From positions 123,619 through 187,618 of the forward strand of contig JAOACR010000017.1 of assembly GCA_026417735.1 (NCBI GenBank): a stretch of 64,000 nucleotides of DNA. The letters run 5' to 3'. Positions 26,846-35,773 of this stretch are shown here, piece by piece. How positions within the stretch are numbered: the stretch's first letter is position 1; the number at the start of each line of letters is the position of its first letter. Source of the stretch: Kiritimatiellia bacterium (GTDB lineage Bacteria > Verrucomicrobiota > Kiritimatiellia > PWTM01). A program made the translations under genes and the position numbers. The notes beneath the pieces were generated by a model that saw only the letters and a list, made by a program, of their open reading frames with translations, did not search any database and was not told the origin of the DNA.

Positions 26846-27943
26846 ATGAGCGGTTCGACGGCGCCCACGCTCGCAGTCTATTTGACGCCGCACGGCAACG
26901 GCCACACCGTGCGCATGTGCGACATCGTGCGCGCGCTTCGCCGCCGCCACCCCGCCGTCGAGGTGGTGCTCGTCAGTCGGCACCCGCCGGAGTTCCTCCA
27001 CTCGCGCATCGGCGATCCGACGATCCGCATTCGCCAGGACGCGCTCGATACCGGCATGATCCAGCGCGACTCGGTCCGCAGCGACCCCCACGCCAGCCTC
27101 ACCGCCGCGCTCGAGCTGCTCGCGCGCTGGCCGGCGCTCGTCGAACGCGAAGCGCGCTGGCTCGCCGATGAGACGATTCGCGCGGTCGTCTGCGATATCC
27201 CCGCCATCCCCATCGAGGCCGCCCGCCGCCTCGGTCGCCCCGCTCTGGCGGTCGGGAATTTCTCCTGGAACTGGATCTACGAGCACGCCGCGCGCGACGA
27301 GCCGCGCTGGCGACCGGTCGCGGACGCCTTCCGCCGCGCCTACGCCGGCGCCGACCAGCTGATCCGGCTTCCCTTTCATGAGCCGATGGACGCCTTCCCG
27401 CAGCGGTGCGACGTCGGCCTCGTCGCCTCACCCGGACGGCCGCGCCGCGAGGACATCGCCGCGGCCACCGGCGCGCCGCCAGACGCGGTCTGGGCGCTGC
27501 TCAGCTTCAGTTCATTGGACTGGACAGCCTCCGCGCTCCAGCGGGCCGCCGCAACGCCGGGCGTGGAGTGGTTCACAGTCCGACCCCTGGCGTGGACCGC
27601 GCCCCACTTTCACGCGCTCGACCGCCGCCGGTTCCCCTTCGCGGACGTGCTGGCCTCGTGCGACGTGGTCGTGTCGAAGACCGGGTTCGGCATCGTGTCA
27701 GAGTGCATTGTGAACGACAAGCCCATCGTCTATGTCCACCGACCGGAATGGCCGGAGTCGTACCTGCTGGTGGAGGGAATCCGCGAGTGCGCCCGCGGCG
27801 TGGAGCTGGCCGCAGAAGACCTCTACGCGGGCGAGCTGGCCCGGGCCATCGAGCAGGCGCTCCAACAGCCGCCGCCCGCCCGCACCCTTCCGACCGACGG
27901 CGCCGATCGCGCGGCCGACCTCATTGCCGCAGCGCTGGGCTGA
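26846..27943 (+). CDS. Glycosyltransferase resembling the N-terminal domain of L-arabinokinases
   Basis: 365 residues of GT-B type. The start LTPHGNGHTVRMCDIVRALRR matches the GHGFGHATR loop of UDP-glycosyltransferase-like domains; then DTGMIQRDSVRSDPHASL, ALAVGNFSWNWIY and, in the donor half, VVVSKTGFGIVSECIVNDKP (the K-x-G-x-G-x-x-x-E-x loop) and YVHRPEWPE. These are the same blocks found N-terminal to GHMP kinases in plant/bacterial L-arabinokinases, but no kinase domain follows here. Substrate unknown. TATAGC sits nine bases before the ATG. Runs divergently from the DeoR gene. Confidence 0.78.
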   Translation: MSGSTAPTLAVYLTPHGNGHTVRMCDIVRALRRRHPAVEVVLVSRHPPEFLHSRIGDPTIRIRQDALDTGMIQRDSVRSDPHASLTAALELLARWPALVEREARWLADETIRAVVCDIPAIPIEAARRLGRPALAVGNFSWNWIYEHAARDEPRWRPVADAFRRAYAGADQLIRLPFHEPMDAFPQRCDVGLVASPGRPRREDIAAATGAPPDAVWALLSFSSLDWTASALQRAAATPGVEWFTVRPLAWTAPHFHALDRRRFPFADVLASCDVVVSKTGFGIVSECIVNDKPIVYVHRPEWPESYLLVEGIRECARGVELAAEDLYAGELARAIEQALQQPPPARTLPTDGADRAADLIAAALG

Positions 27944-28043
27944 GTCGGGCGTCTCGTCGGGCCCGCACCGAACAAACAACGCGAGCACCGCCGCGCTCCC
28001 ACCCCCACGGCCGCCCGCCGCGCGCGAACCCGCCTCCGGATGC

Positions 28044-28073
28044 TTGTCAAACCACCGGGGGGTCATCTACTTT
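28044..28073 (+). promoter_or_regulatory. Candidate promoter of the outer-membrane barrel gene
   Basis: TTGTCA (28044-28049) matches five of six -35 bases and is followed 18 bases on by TACTTT (28068-28073). The start codon is 52 bases further. The -10 match is weak. Confidence 0.4.
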
Positions 28074-28124
28074 GAACCTGGCGCCGCGGCCCGCACACCG
28101 CGGCGTCCATGGGGGAAACAAGCG

Positions 28125-28892
28125 ATGAAGATTGGTGATCGGCGAATGCTCATCGCGGGAACGTTGGTCCTCGCCCTAAGCTCATCCTTCGCAGAGGGCT
28201 GGCGCGCGGGGGCGCGGGGTGGTCTGGCGGTGCCCCGGCTGCGCGGGGGCGGCAACGAGATCAGCCGCGGCTACGAGTCCATCCTCGCGCCGAACTTCGG
28301 GCTGACAGTCGAACGCGATCTCGACGCAGACTGGTCGGTCGCGCTGGAGCTGGTCTACAGCGTGCAGGGCGGCGAGCGCGACGAACTGCAGCCAATTACC
28401 GCGGATCTCCCCGGCCTTCCCCCGCTGCCGCCGGGCCGGTACCTCTACGCGGACTTCGAAAGCCGCAGCGAGCTTGAATACCTCGAGATCCCGCTGCTGC
28501 TCAAATGGCGCGCGAAACTCGCGGACCAGTGGCACTTCGTCGCGCTGGCCGGACCCTACGCGGGGTTTCTGTTGCACGCCGAACAGGAAACCAGCGGCAC
28601 CAGCCTGATCTATCTCGATCGCGGCCGCACTCCGCTTCTGCTCGCCGGCCGGCCGCTGCCGCCGGTCTCGTTCGACCGCTCCACCGATGTGACGGACGAC
28701 CTCCACACCTTCAACTGGGGCCTGACCGGCGGCGTCGGGCTGCTGTGGGACATCGGTGGGCCCCATCGGGTGTCGTTCGAGGTGCGCGGCCAGTACGGGT
28801 TCCGCGAGGTGCAAAAGGACAAGGCAAACGGAGAGAGCAACACCGGCGCGGCGCTGTTCCTGCTGGGCTACCAGTACCGCTTCGCCCCCTGA
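28125..28892 (+). CDS. Outer-membrane beta-barrel protein
   Basis: 255 residues with a signal peptide (MLIAGTLVLALSSSFAEG), then alternating beta-strands typical of an 8-10 strand barrel (NFGLTVERDLDADWSVALELVY, in part; YLEIPLLLKWRAKL; HFVALAGPYAGFLL; FNWGLTGGVGLLWDI; RVSFEVRGQYGF) and a C-terminal aromatic strand ALFLLGYQYRFAP, the usual Bam-recognised end with penultimate aromatics. Resembles PorT/OmpA-type small barrels (outer membrane beta-barrel domain). No peptidoglycan-binding domain. Monocistronic, convergent with rtcB. Confidence 0.83.
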   Translation: MKIGDRRMLIAGTLVLALSSSFAEGWRAGARGGLAVPRLRGGGNEISRGYESILAPNFGLTVERDLDADWSVALELVYSVQGGERDELQPITADLPGLPPLPPGRYLYADFESRSELEYLEIPLLLKWRAKLADQWHFVALAGPYAGFLLHAEQETSGTSLIYLDRGRTPLLLAGRPLPPVSFDRSTDVTDDLHTFNWGLTGGVGLLWDIGGPHRVSFEVRGQYGFREVQKDKANGESNTGAALFLLGYQYRFAP

Positions 28893-28913
28893 GCGGCGCC
28901 CCGCCGGCCGCGC

Positions 28914-30116
28914 TCAGCCCTTCACCACACCCAAGGGGCGCAACCGCACCACCGGCTCAACGAGGTCGGCTTGCGCGGCCATGACCTCGTCAATCGGCTT
29001 GTAGGCCTGCGGCGCCTCCTCCAGGTCATATCGGCCGGCGAGATCCCGATGCCGCCCACCGCCGAGCCGCTTCCAGCCGTCAAACACAATCCCGCGCATC
29101 GCGGCATCGGCCTCCTCCTTCGTGAGCTGGCGGCAGGCCTCCAACCGACCCATCCGCCGGCCTGCGCCATGAGAGGAAGACATGAACGCATCGGGATGGC
29201 CGAGGCCGCGGACGATGTAGGAGGGGGTCCCCATGCTGCCGGGTATGATCCCGATCTCACCGGCGCGCGCGGCCGTGGCTCCCTTGCGATGCACCCACAC
29301 CGTCCGGCCGAAGTGTGTCTCCTCCGCCGCATAGTTGTGGTGAACGTCAATGTCCGGTTCGAAGTCCGCCTCGGGCAGGTGTCGTGCAACCGCTTCGCGG
29401 AACCGCTGCGCCATCCGGCGGCGATTCTCGCGCGCGTAGCGCAGTGCGAACGCCATGTCCCGCAGATACGCTCGCCCCGCTTCGCTGTCGAGCGGCAGAC
29501 ACGCCAGATCCTCATCCGGCAACACCAGCCGCCGACGAGCGCACAGCTCCCGCGCGAGCCGGTGGTAGTGGTGCGCGATCTTCAGGCCAAGGTTCCGCGA
29601 ACCGGAGTGCACCATCAGCCACACGCGCCCGTCCTCACCCCCCTGCAGCTCTAGAAAATGGTTGCCGCCCCCCAGCGTGCCGAGGTTGCGCCGCGCCAGC
29701 TCCCACGCGTCCGCATCCACGCCGCCGGGCCGCGTCTCGACCTGCTCGAACCCCTCCCACGCCTGCGGCTGCCGGTGCGCATGCCCCTCCCCCACCGGCA
29801 CCTCCCGGCGCAGGTCGTTGAGAATTTCCCGGATCAGTCCCGCATTCAGCCGCTCCACCGGCACGCTGGTGCGAACCGCCCGCATGCCGCACCCAATGTC
29901 TACGCCGACCGCGTTCGGGATCACCTCCTCCGGACAGGCGATCACCCCGCCGATCGGCATTCCGAACCCAACGTGACAGTCCGGCATCAGCGCGACGTGC
30001 TTCCACACCGCCGGATGCCGTGCGAGGTTCGCCGCCTGCTCGGCCGCTTTCTCGTCGAGCGGATCGCACCACGAGAGGACCGGCACGCGGCCCCAATCGG
30101 TCCGAACCCATTTCAT
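28914..30116 (-). CDS. rtcB: RNA-splicing ligase RtcB
   Basis: 400-residue GTP-dependent ligase that joins 2',3'-cyclic phosphate and 5'-OH RNA ends in RNA repair. Signature blocks present: HVALMPDCHVGFGMPIG, NAVGVDIGCGM (Mn-binding Asp and Cys), GTLGGGNHFLEL, HSGSRNLG, DVHHNYAAEE, HRKGATAARAGE (GMP loop), IPGSMGTPSYIV and SSSHGAGR with the guanylylated-His region near FDGWK. No archease (RtcA) or CARF-type RtcR gene is nearby. Twenty bases after the aminotransferase gene, same direction. Confidence 0.95.
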   Translation of the reverse strand: MKWVRTDWGRVPVLSWCDPLDEKAAEQAANLARHPAVWKHVALMPDCHVGFGMPIGGVIACPEEVIPNAVGVDIGCGMRAVRTSVPVERLNAGLIREILNDLRREVPVGEGHAHRQPQAWEGFEQVETRPGGVDADAWELARRNLGTLGGGNHFLELQGGEDGRVWLMVHSGSRNLGLKIAHHYHRLARELCARRRLVLPDEDLACLPLDSEAGRAYLRDMAFALRYARENRRRMAQRFREAVARHLPEADFEPDIDVHHNYAAEETHFGRTVWVHRKGATAARAGEIGIIPGSMGTPSYIVRGLGHPDAFMSSSHGAGRRMGRLEACRQLTKEEADAAMRGIVFDGWKRLGGGRHRDLAGRYDLEEAPQAYKPIDEVMAAQADLVEPVVRLRPLGVVKG

Positions 30117-30135
30117 CGCGGTCCGCGAACGGCCC

Positions 30136-31344
30136 TCAGCCAGCCGGCCGTTCGCGCAGCGCCTCGGCGATCGCGTCGCACACGTAGTCCAGGTTGTCGG
30201 GATTGAGACCGACGACGTTCGCCCGTCCGTCCGCGGTCATATAGATCGACCGATGTTCGCGCAGCCACTCCGTGTGCGCACGCGACAGCCCCGTGAACGA
30301 GAACATCCCGCGCTGGCGCCGAATGAACGACCAGTCGCGCGCGGGGAGCCGGGCCGCAAGCCCATCCGCAAACGCGGCGCGCGCCCGGGCGATACGCTCG
30401 CGCATCGCGTCCAGCTCGCGGGTCCACATCTCCCGCAGCAGCCGGTCCGCGAGAATGCGCATCGCGACCTGCGGGCCGTGCGCCGGCGGGTTCGAGTAGA
30501 GCACCCGCGCCGCACACCGCGCGTGGCTCAGCAACGCCTCTGCCGCCTGCCCGTCCGCCGCAACGATCGCCAGCGCCCCAACGCGGTCGCGGTACAGTCC
30601 CATGTTCTTCGAGAACGAAATCGCGGCCAAAAACTCCACCCCCGCCCCCAGCAGCTCGCGCAGCGGTGCGGCGTCCTGCTGCAGCGTCCCGCCGAATCCG
30701 AGGTAGGCCGCGTCCACCACCGGCAACCAGCCCCGCTCGCGCGCCGCCGCCGCCAGCCGCTGCCAGTCCTCCGGCTCGAGATCGGCGCCGGTGGGGTTGT
30801 GACACCCAGCGTGCAGCACTACCACGTCGCGCGGGCCCGCCGCCTCCAACGCCGCCCACATCGCCCCACGATCCACCCCCCCACCGGCCGGCTCGAAGTA
30901 GGGATACTCCCGTACCGCGAAACCCGCCGCCGTGAAAATGCCCCGGTGGTTCGGCCACGTCGGCCGGCTCAGCCACACCGCACCGCCCCGCCCCACGACC
31001 GCCCCGACCAGCTCGGCCCCCACGCGCAGCGCGCCGGTCCCCCCCGGCGCACACATCACCCGCAGTCGCGCGTCCGAACCACCGTCCGCACCCCAGATCA
31101 ACTCCGCGACCCGTCGCCCGTACTCCGGATCGCCCGCAATCGGCCAGTAGTTCTTCGTCAACTCCGCCGCCACCAGCGCCGTCTCCGCCGCCTTCACCGA
31201 CGCGAGCACCGGCGTGCGTCCCTGCTCGTCCTGAAACACGCCGACGCCCAGGTTCACCTTCCGCGGATTCGGATCCGCGCGCCAGGCCTCCGTCAGCCCC
31301 AGGATCGGGTCCGGCGGCGCCGGCTCCACATTCGGCCAACCCAT
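30136..31344 (-). CDS. Aspartate/aromatic amino acid aminotransferase (class I)
   Basis: 402 residues of the PLP fold-type I aminotransferase I-alpha branch (AspC/TyrB). VNLGVGVFQDEQGRTPVLASV, KNYWPIAGDPEYGR, CAPGGTGALRVGAE, HAGCHNPTGADLEPEDW, VVDAAYLGFGG, and the PLP-lysine segment SFSKNMGLYRDRVGAL, plus SNPPAHGPQVA and MFSFTGLS for substrate arginine contact. Cannot tell aspartate from aromatic preference. Follows the NDK gene by four bases. Confidence 0.93.
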   Translation of the reverse strand: MGWPNVEPAPPDPILGLTEAWRADPNPRKVNLGVGVFQDEQGRTPVLASVKAAETALVAAELTKNYWPIAGDPEYGRRVAELIWGADGGSDARLRVMCAPGGTGALRVGAELVGAVVGRGGAVWLSRPTWPNHRGIFTAAGFAVREYPYFEPAGGGVDRGAMWAALEAAGPRDVVVLHAGCHNPTGADLEPEDWQRLAAAARERGWLPVVDAAYLGFGGTLQQDAAPLRELLGAGVEFLAAISFSKNMGLYRDRVGALAIVAADGQAAEALLSHARCAARVLYSNPPAHGPQVAMRILADRLLREMWTRELDAMRERIARARAAFADGLAARLPARDWSFIRRQRGMFSFTGLSRAHTEWLREHRSIYMTADGRANVVGLNPDNLDYVCDAIAEALRERPAG

Positions 31345-31348
31345 CGGT

Positions 31349-32512
31349 TCAGTCTCCGTAGTACCGGCGCACCCAGGGCGTCACCAGGTCCTCTTCGATG
31401 CGGATGATCGCCGCCTCCCGCGCCGCGTTCTCCCGCGAGTCGGAGGCGTGCGCCGCATTCACCATCACGTCCTGCCCCAGCTCCCGCCGCACCGTCCCCG
31501 GTGCCGCCTGGCTCGGATCCGTGGGCCCGAGCAATCGCCGGATCTTGGCGACCGCGTCCGGCCCCGCATACATCAGCGCCAGACATCGCTCCAGACCGGG
31601 CTCGGTCTTCGCTTCCGGCGCGCACTTCTGCGGCCAGCGGCCGGTCATGAAGTGAATGATGTTGAAAAACTGCTGGTCCCCGTAGTAGGGCCCCACCAGC
31701 TCCCCCAGCCGCACCCGCAGCTCCTCCGGCACCTCCATCCCCAGCTCGGACTCGATCAGATGCGCGAGCTTCTGCATCACCACACCCTTCATCTTCTCGC
31801 GCAACACCGGCCGAACCGGACCGTAAAACTCCTCCGCCTCCGCGACGCTCATCCGGTGCACCTTCGCCGCCACGATGCGTAGCCCCGAGCGCGAGAGAAT
31901 GTCCACCACGCTGCCCGGCCGGGCACTGGGATACCGGAAATTGTCCGGTTTGATCAGCACCAGCGTCCGCTCGATCCCGGTCGGATCCACGTCCGCGGCA
32001 TTGTCCACCACCCCCCCATCCTGCGCGCTGTACTGCGCCCACATCCGCAGCGTGCGCGCCGCCGACTCCACCGTCGGCGCGACCATCACCGCCGGCTCAA
32101 TGTACCGCACCTCGCCGTCGCTGCCGACGATGAAATCCCCGTACGTGTCGCGCACCGTCTCGCCGCTGACGCTGTTGGCGCGCACTGGCCCAGCGGTCGC
32201 CGCGATCTTCGCGACCGCGTCCTCCCCCTCGAACAGCAGCAGCATCACCCGCCGGCGCCGGCCGCTCGCCGGCTCCGGCCCGTACGCGCGGCGCACATAA
32301 TCGGCCAGCAGCGGCGCGGTCTGACTGGTCGGCACCGCCTCCTCCTCGATCTGTCGCGCGTACGCCTCGGCGAGCTCCCGGCTGGGCCCGAACATGCGCG
32401 CCGCCACCAGGTCCAGTCCCGTCCGGCTCAAAAACCGACCCAGAATTCCCCCCGTACGCGACTTCGCCAGCGAGTACGGGTTGATCATCGCGAATGCAAG
32501 TTCTCTGGCCAT
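31349..32512 (-). CDS. ndk: Two-domain nucleoside-diphosphate kinase, N-terminal half lacking the catalytic His
   Basis: 387 residues, more than twice the usual 140-150. The C-terminal half (about 190-387) is a complete NDK: TLVLIKPDNFRYP, an inserted helical stretch, GPDAVAKIRRLLGPTDP, PGTVRRELG and the phospho-histidine motif VNAAHASDS. The N-terminal half repeats the fold (AFAMINPYSLAKSRTGGILG, LLLFEGEDAVAKIAATAGP, SGETVRDTYGDFIV) but lacks N-x-x-H-x-S-D and has Asn for the Lys of I-K-P-D. It is probably structural or regulatory. The catalytic half exchanges phosphate between NTPs and NDPs. Confidence 0.88.
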   Translation of the reverse strand: MARELAFAMINPYSLAKSRTGGILGRFLSRTGLDLVAARMFGPSRELAEAYARQIEEEAVPTSQTAPLLADYVRRAYGPEPASGRRRRVMLLLFEGEDAVAKIAATAGPVRANSVSGETVRDTYGDFIVGSDGEVRYIEPAVMVAPTVESAARTLRMWAQYSAQDGGVVDNAADVDPTGIERTLVLIKPDNFRYPSARPGSVVDILSRSGLRIVAAKVHRMSVAEAEEFYGPVRPVLREKMKGVVMQKLAHLIESELGMEVPEELRVRLGELVGPYYGDQQFFNIIHFMTGRWPQKCAPEAKTEPGLERCLALMYAGPDAVAKIRRLLGPTDPSQAAPGTVRRELGQDVMVNAAHASDSRENAAREAAIIRIEEDLVTPWVRRYYGD

Positions 32513-32591
32513 GGTCCACCACCTCGCTCCGCGCTCGCCAGCCTGCGGTGCGTCGCCCCGGCCGCGCGGGCGCGCTACTCTAGGCGAGCCG

Positions 32592-33923
32592 ATGCACCAC
32601 CACAAGCCCGACGCCGATGAGCCCCCGCCGGAGGCCGCCCGCGCGCGCGCCGCACGCCAGGCCGCCGCGCTCGCGGAGGCGGTCCGGCTCGCGGAGACCG
32701 CGGTCGCGTCGCGGCAGCCCGTCGACGAAACCCTCAGCCGCTACTTCCGCAGCCGGCCGGAACTCGGCGCGCGGGACCGCCGCATCATCTCCGGCTGCGT
32801 GTTCGCGCTGTGGCGCTGGCGCGGCTGGTGCGGACCGCCGACAGAGCGCATCGGCGCGGTGCTCGCGATCGCCCACCGGCTCGAATGCGGCGCAGAACCG
32901 CTGCCCGCCGCGCTCCACCACCTGCCCGGATTCGCCGCCCCCCCACCCCCTCCGCCCGATGGCTTCCAAGGGTTGGAAGACCGGCGGCAATGGGTGTCCA
33001 ACCATTGGAAGCCTGACGCCCGCCCGGAAGATCTGGTGCCGGCCTGGGCGCTTGATGCACTCGCACTGCCCGACGACCCCACGCCCGGCGCCACGCCTCT
33101 GCGCTGGCTCGAGACAATTCAGCGGCGGCCCCCGCTCTGGCTGCGCGCGGCAGACGGCGATGGGGCCGCGCTCGCGCGCCGCCTCACCGCGCTCGGCCAT
33201 CCGGCCGAAACACCGTTGCCGCGGCTGCCCGCCGCCGTCCGCGTACCCCGCCCGATCCCGATCGCGGAACTCGAGAAAACCGTCGGCCCGGTGTTTGAGA
33301 TCCAGGACGCGGCCTCCCAGGCGGTCGGCGCATGGTGCGATCCACGACCGGGCGAAGAGTGGTGGGACGCGTGCGTCGGCGCCGGCGGCAAGGCGCTGGA
33401 CCTGGCCGCGCGCACGCGCGGCCGCGCAAAGATCCTCGGCAGCGATGTGCGCCCCGCCGCGCTGGGCGAGGCGCGGCGCCGGATCCGCCGGCTCGGCCTC
33501 AGCGGCATCCGGCTGACGCTGCACGACGCCCGCCAGCCCCTGCCCGGCTCGCCCCAATTCCACGGCGTGCTCGTCGATGCGCCCTGCACCGGCCTCGGCA
33601 CGTGGGGCCGTGCGCCGGACGCCCGCTGGCGCGCCGCGCCGGAAGACCTCGCCGCATCGGCCGCGCTCCAGCGGGAACTGCTCCGCGCCGCCTCCGCCGC
33701 CGTCCGCGCCGGCGGCCGGCTGGTCTACGCAGTGTGTTCGCTCACCCGCGCCGAGACGCTCGAGATCACCAGCTGGTTCGAGCGCGAACATCCCCGCTTC
33801 GAACGCGAACCGGGCCTCCACCCGTTGCAGTCGGGGGGCGGCCCGGAACCGGCCATGTGGGTCTGGCCGTGGATGGGGCCAGGCACCGGCATGTACGCGG
33901 TCCGCTGGCGGCGGATCCGCTGA
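32592..33923 (+). CDS. rRNA cytosine-C5 methyltransferase, RsmB/NOP2 family
   Basis: 443 residues: N-terminal NusB-like helical domain (LAEAVRLAETAVASRQPVDETL, split; SRYFRSRPELGARDRRIISGCVF in parts) and a C-terminal SAM domain. WWDACVGAGGKALDLA is motif I, LVDAPCTGLGTWGR is motif IV with the release cysteine, and VYAVCSLTRAETLE is motif VI with the catalytic cysteine (V-C-S instead of the common T-C-S). Fits 16S rRNA m5C967 methylation. Divergent from ndk; TACTCT lies ten bases before the ATG. Confidence 0.87.
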   Translation: MHHHKPDADEPPPEAARARAARQAAALAEAVRLAETAVASRQPVDETLSRYFRSRPELGARDRRIISGCVFALWRWRGWCGPPTERIGAVLAIAHRLECGAEPLPAALHHLPGFAAPPPPPPDGFQGLEDRRQWVSNHWKPDARPEDLVPAWALDALALPDDPTPGATPLRWLETIQRRPPLWLRAADGDGAALARRLTALGHPAETPLPRLPAAVRVPRPIPIAELEKTVGPVFEIQDAASQAVGAWCDPRPGEEWWDACVGAGGKALDLAARTRGRAKILGSDVRPAALGEARRRIRRLGLSGIRLTLHDARQPLPGSPQFHGVLVDAPCTGLGTWGRAPDARWRAAPEDLAASAALQRELLRAASAAVRAGGRLVYAVCSLTRAETLEITSWFEREHPRFEREPGLHPLQSGGGPEPAMWVWPWMGPGTGMYAVRWRRIR

Positions 33924-33989
33924 GCGGCACGCACCGCGCACCGCCGAACGCCGTTTGACTTTGTGCCCCCGCCGAGCGACTCTAGCCAA

Positions 33990-35063
33990 ATGAAGATCAA
34001 CCAGCCGTCCGCTCCTCTGCGCTGCGGCAGCGTCGCCGCCATCGCCGCGGTGTGCCTGTCTGGCGCCGCAACGACCAACCCTCCCGCGGTTCCTTCCGCG
34101 CTGATTCCCGACGATCTCTTCGAACGACCCGCGCCGTCGGCCGTCGCCCCGACAACGGTGGTCGCCATCGTCGAGGGGCGCACCATCACGCAGCGCGACG
34201 TGGACCGCCTGGTCGAGCGCGCGCTGGCGATGCACGGGCGGCAGATCCCGCCCGATCGCCGCGACGAGGCGCGCCGGCAGCTCGCGGTGCAGGCGCGCGA
34301 GGAGCTGATCGTGCAGACGCTGCTCGAGGCCGAAGCGGAACGCCAAAAGATTCCGGTGAGCGACGAGGAGCTCGCCAAACTGAAGGCCTCCATTACGCTG
34401 CCGCCGGGACAGACCCTCGAACAGGCGCTCGCGGCGCAGAACGTGACGATGGAACAGTTCGACGCCGACCTCCGCCAGGAGCTGCGCAAGCGCGCGCTGC
34501 TCGAGAAGAACGTGCCGAAGCCGGAGGTGACCGACGCGGAGGTCCGGGCGTTTTACGAAAGCCAGCCAGACGTCTTTCGCCTGCCGGAGACGGTGACCGC
34601 CCGCCACATCCTGATCGCGGTGCCGCCGGACGCGCCGGCGGCCGACCGCGCAAAGAAGCGCGAGCAGGCCGAGAAGGTGCGCGCGGAACTGCTTGCGGGC
34701 GGCGACTTCGCGGAGCTCGCCAAGAAGTACTCCGACGACCCCGGCAGCCGCGATCGCGGAGGCCTCTACGAGTTCCCTCGCGGCCGGATGGTGCCGCCGT
34801 TTGAAGAGGCCGCGTTCACGCAGAAAATCGGCGAAATCGGCCCGATCGTGGAAACCCAGTTCGGCTATCACATCATCCAGACGACAAACCGCTCGCCGGA
34901 ACGCACCGTTTCGTTCGAAGAGGCTGCGCCGCGCATCCGCCAGCATCTGGAGCGGACGAAGTGGAACCGCGCGGTGGCCGACTACATCCGCGGCCTGCAG
35001 GCCCGCGCAAACATCGTGCGGCCGGGCGCCGCGCCGGTGGCCCCCGCCGCTCCGCAGCGCTAG
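33990..35063 (+). CDS. Periplasmic peptidyl-prolyl isomerase (SurA/PrsA-like parvulin)
   Basis: 357 residues. Signal sequence (CGSVAAIAAVCLSGAA), a SurA N-terminal helical chaperone domain (about 60-185: VVAIVEGRTITQRDVDRLVERA split, REELIVQTLLEAEAERQKIPVSDEE) and one parvulin domain (about 200-300: TARHILIAVPP, LAGGDFAELAKKYSDDPGSRDRGG in pieces, and GPIVETQFGYHIIQ). Folds or escorts outer-membrane proteins. ATG 33990 chosen over GTG 33963 because the signal peptide follows it closely. GACTCT lies six bases before the ATG. Convergent and overlapping by four bases with the next gene. Confidence 0.88.
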   Translation: MKINQPSAPLRCGSVAAIAAVCLSGAATTNPPAVPSALIPDDLFERPAPSAVAPTTVVAIVEGRTITQRDVDRLVERALAMHGRQIPPDRRDEARRQLAVQAREELIVQTLLEAEAERQKIPVSDEELAKLKASITLPPGQTLEQALAAQNVTMEQFDADLRQELRKRALLEKNVPKPEVTDAEVRAFYESQPDVFRLPETVTARHILIAVPPDAPAADRAKKREQAEKVRAELLAGGDFAELAKKYSDDPGSRDRGGLYEFPRGRMVPPFEEAAFTQKIGEIGPIVETQFGYHIIQTTNRSPERTVSFEEAAPRIRQHLERTKWNRAVADYIRGLQARANIVRPGAAPVAPAAPQR

Positions 35064-35773
35064 GCCGGCGGCGCCGCGCGAGCGCGCCGCCAGCGGCGCA
35101 ACATCCGGCAGAAGCGGATCGTATCCGCGAGCGGTCGAATCTTGCTGCGCTCGCCCCGGTAGATGGTGCGGATGCGAACCGAGTCCATCCGCAGTCCCCG
35201 CGCGGCCAGCCTCAGCAGAATCTCCGACTCCGCCGCAAACCGGTCCGACTCGGTTTCGACGAACCGCAGGAGGTCGGTTCGGAACAGCCGGTAGCCGCAC
35301 TGCGTGTCGGGCAGATACCGGCGCATCTCCCGGCTGAGCAGCCAGCTCATGAACCGGTTGGTGAGCCGGCGCACCAACGGCATGCCCCGGCAATCCCACA
35401 TCCGGTTGCCGATCAGCACCGGGATCCGGGTGCGTTCGTAAGCCTCGATGAAGCGTGGAATCTCGGCGGGATCATGCTGGCCGTCGCCGTCGAGCGTGAT
35501 CACCGCCTCGCATCCGAGCTCCGCGGCACGCCGGAATCCGGTCTGCAGCGCCTGGCCCTTGCCGCGGTTCTCGGGATGGCGGATCACCTCCGCGCCGGCG
35601 GCGCGGGCGACCTCCGCGGTGCGATCGGGCGAGCCGTCATCCACCACCAGCACGTGCACACCGTGCGCCCGCGCTGCGGCGACCACCGGCCCGATCCGCT
35701 CCTCTTCCGCGTAGGCCGGAATCACCGCGACATAGCGGGGCGGCGCCGCAGGGATGGCGTCGCGGCCGTTCAT
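35060..35773 (-). CDS. Glycosyltransferase family 2 (dolichyl-phosphate mannose synthase-like)
   Basis: 237 residues. GT-A fold: YVAVIPAYAEEERIGPVV, VLVVDDGSPDRTAEVARAAGA, ENRGKGQALQTGF, ITLDGDGQHDP (DXD-type metal site) and DTQCGYRLFRTD with ESEILLRLAARG. Soluble or loosely attached; no membrane segment at the C-terminus. It overlaps the acyltransferase gene (ATGA), so the pair may act on a lipid carrier or a lipid A precursor; that is inference. Confidence 0.87.
   Translation of the reverse strand: MNGRDAIPAAPPRYVAVIPAYAEEERIGPVVAAARAHGVHVLVVDDGSPDRTAEVARAAGAEVIRHPENRGKGQALQTGFRRAAELGCEAVITLDGDGQHDPAEIPRFIEAYERTRIPVLIGNRMWDCRGMPLVRRLTNRFMSWLLSREMRRYLPDTQCGYRLFRTDLLRFVETESDRFAAESEILLRLAARGLRMDSVRIRTIYRGERSKIRPLADTIRFCRMLRRWRRARAAPPA

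Noticed and set aside
32580..35399. A 939-residue minus-strand open frame over rsmB and the parvulin gene
   Set aside because: It is antisense to two clear genes, has arginine/alanine-rich sequence without domains, and no start context.
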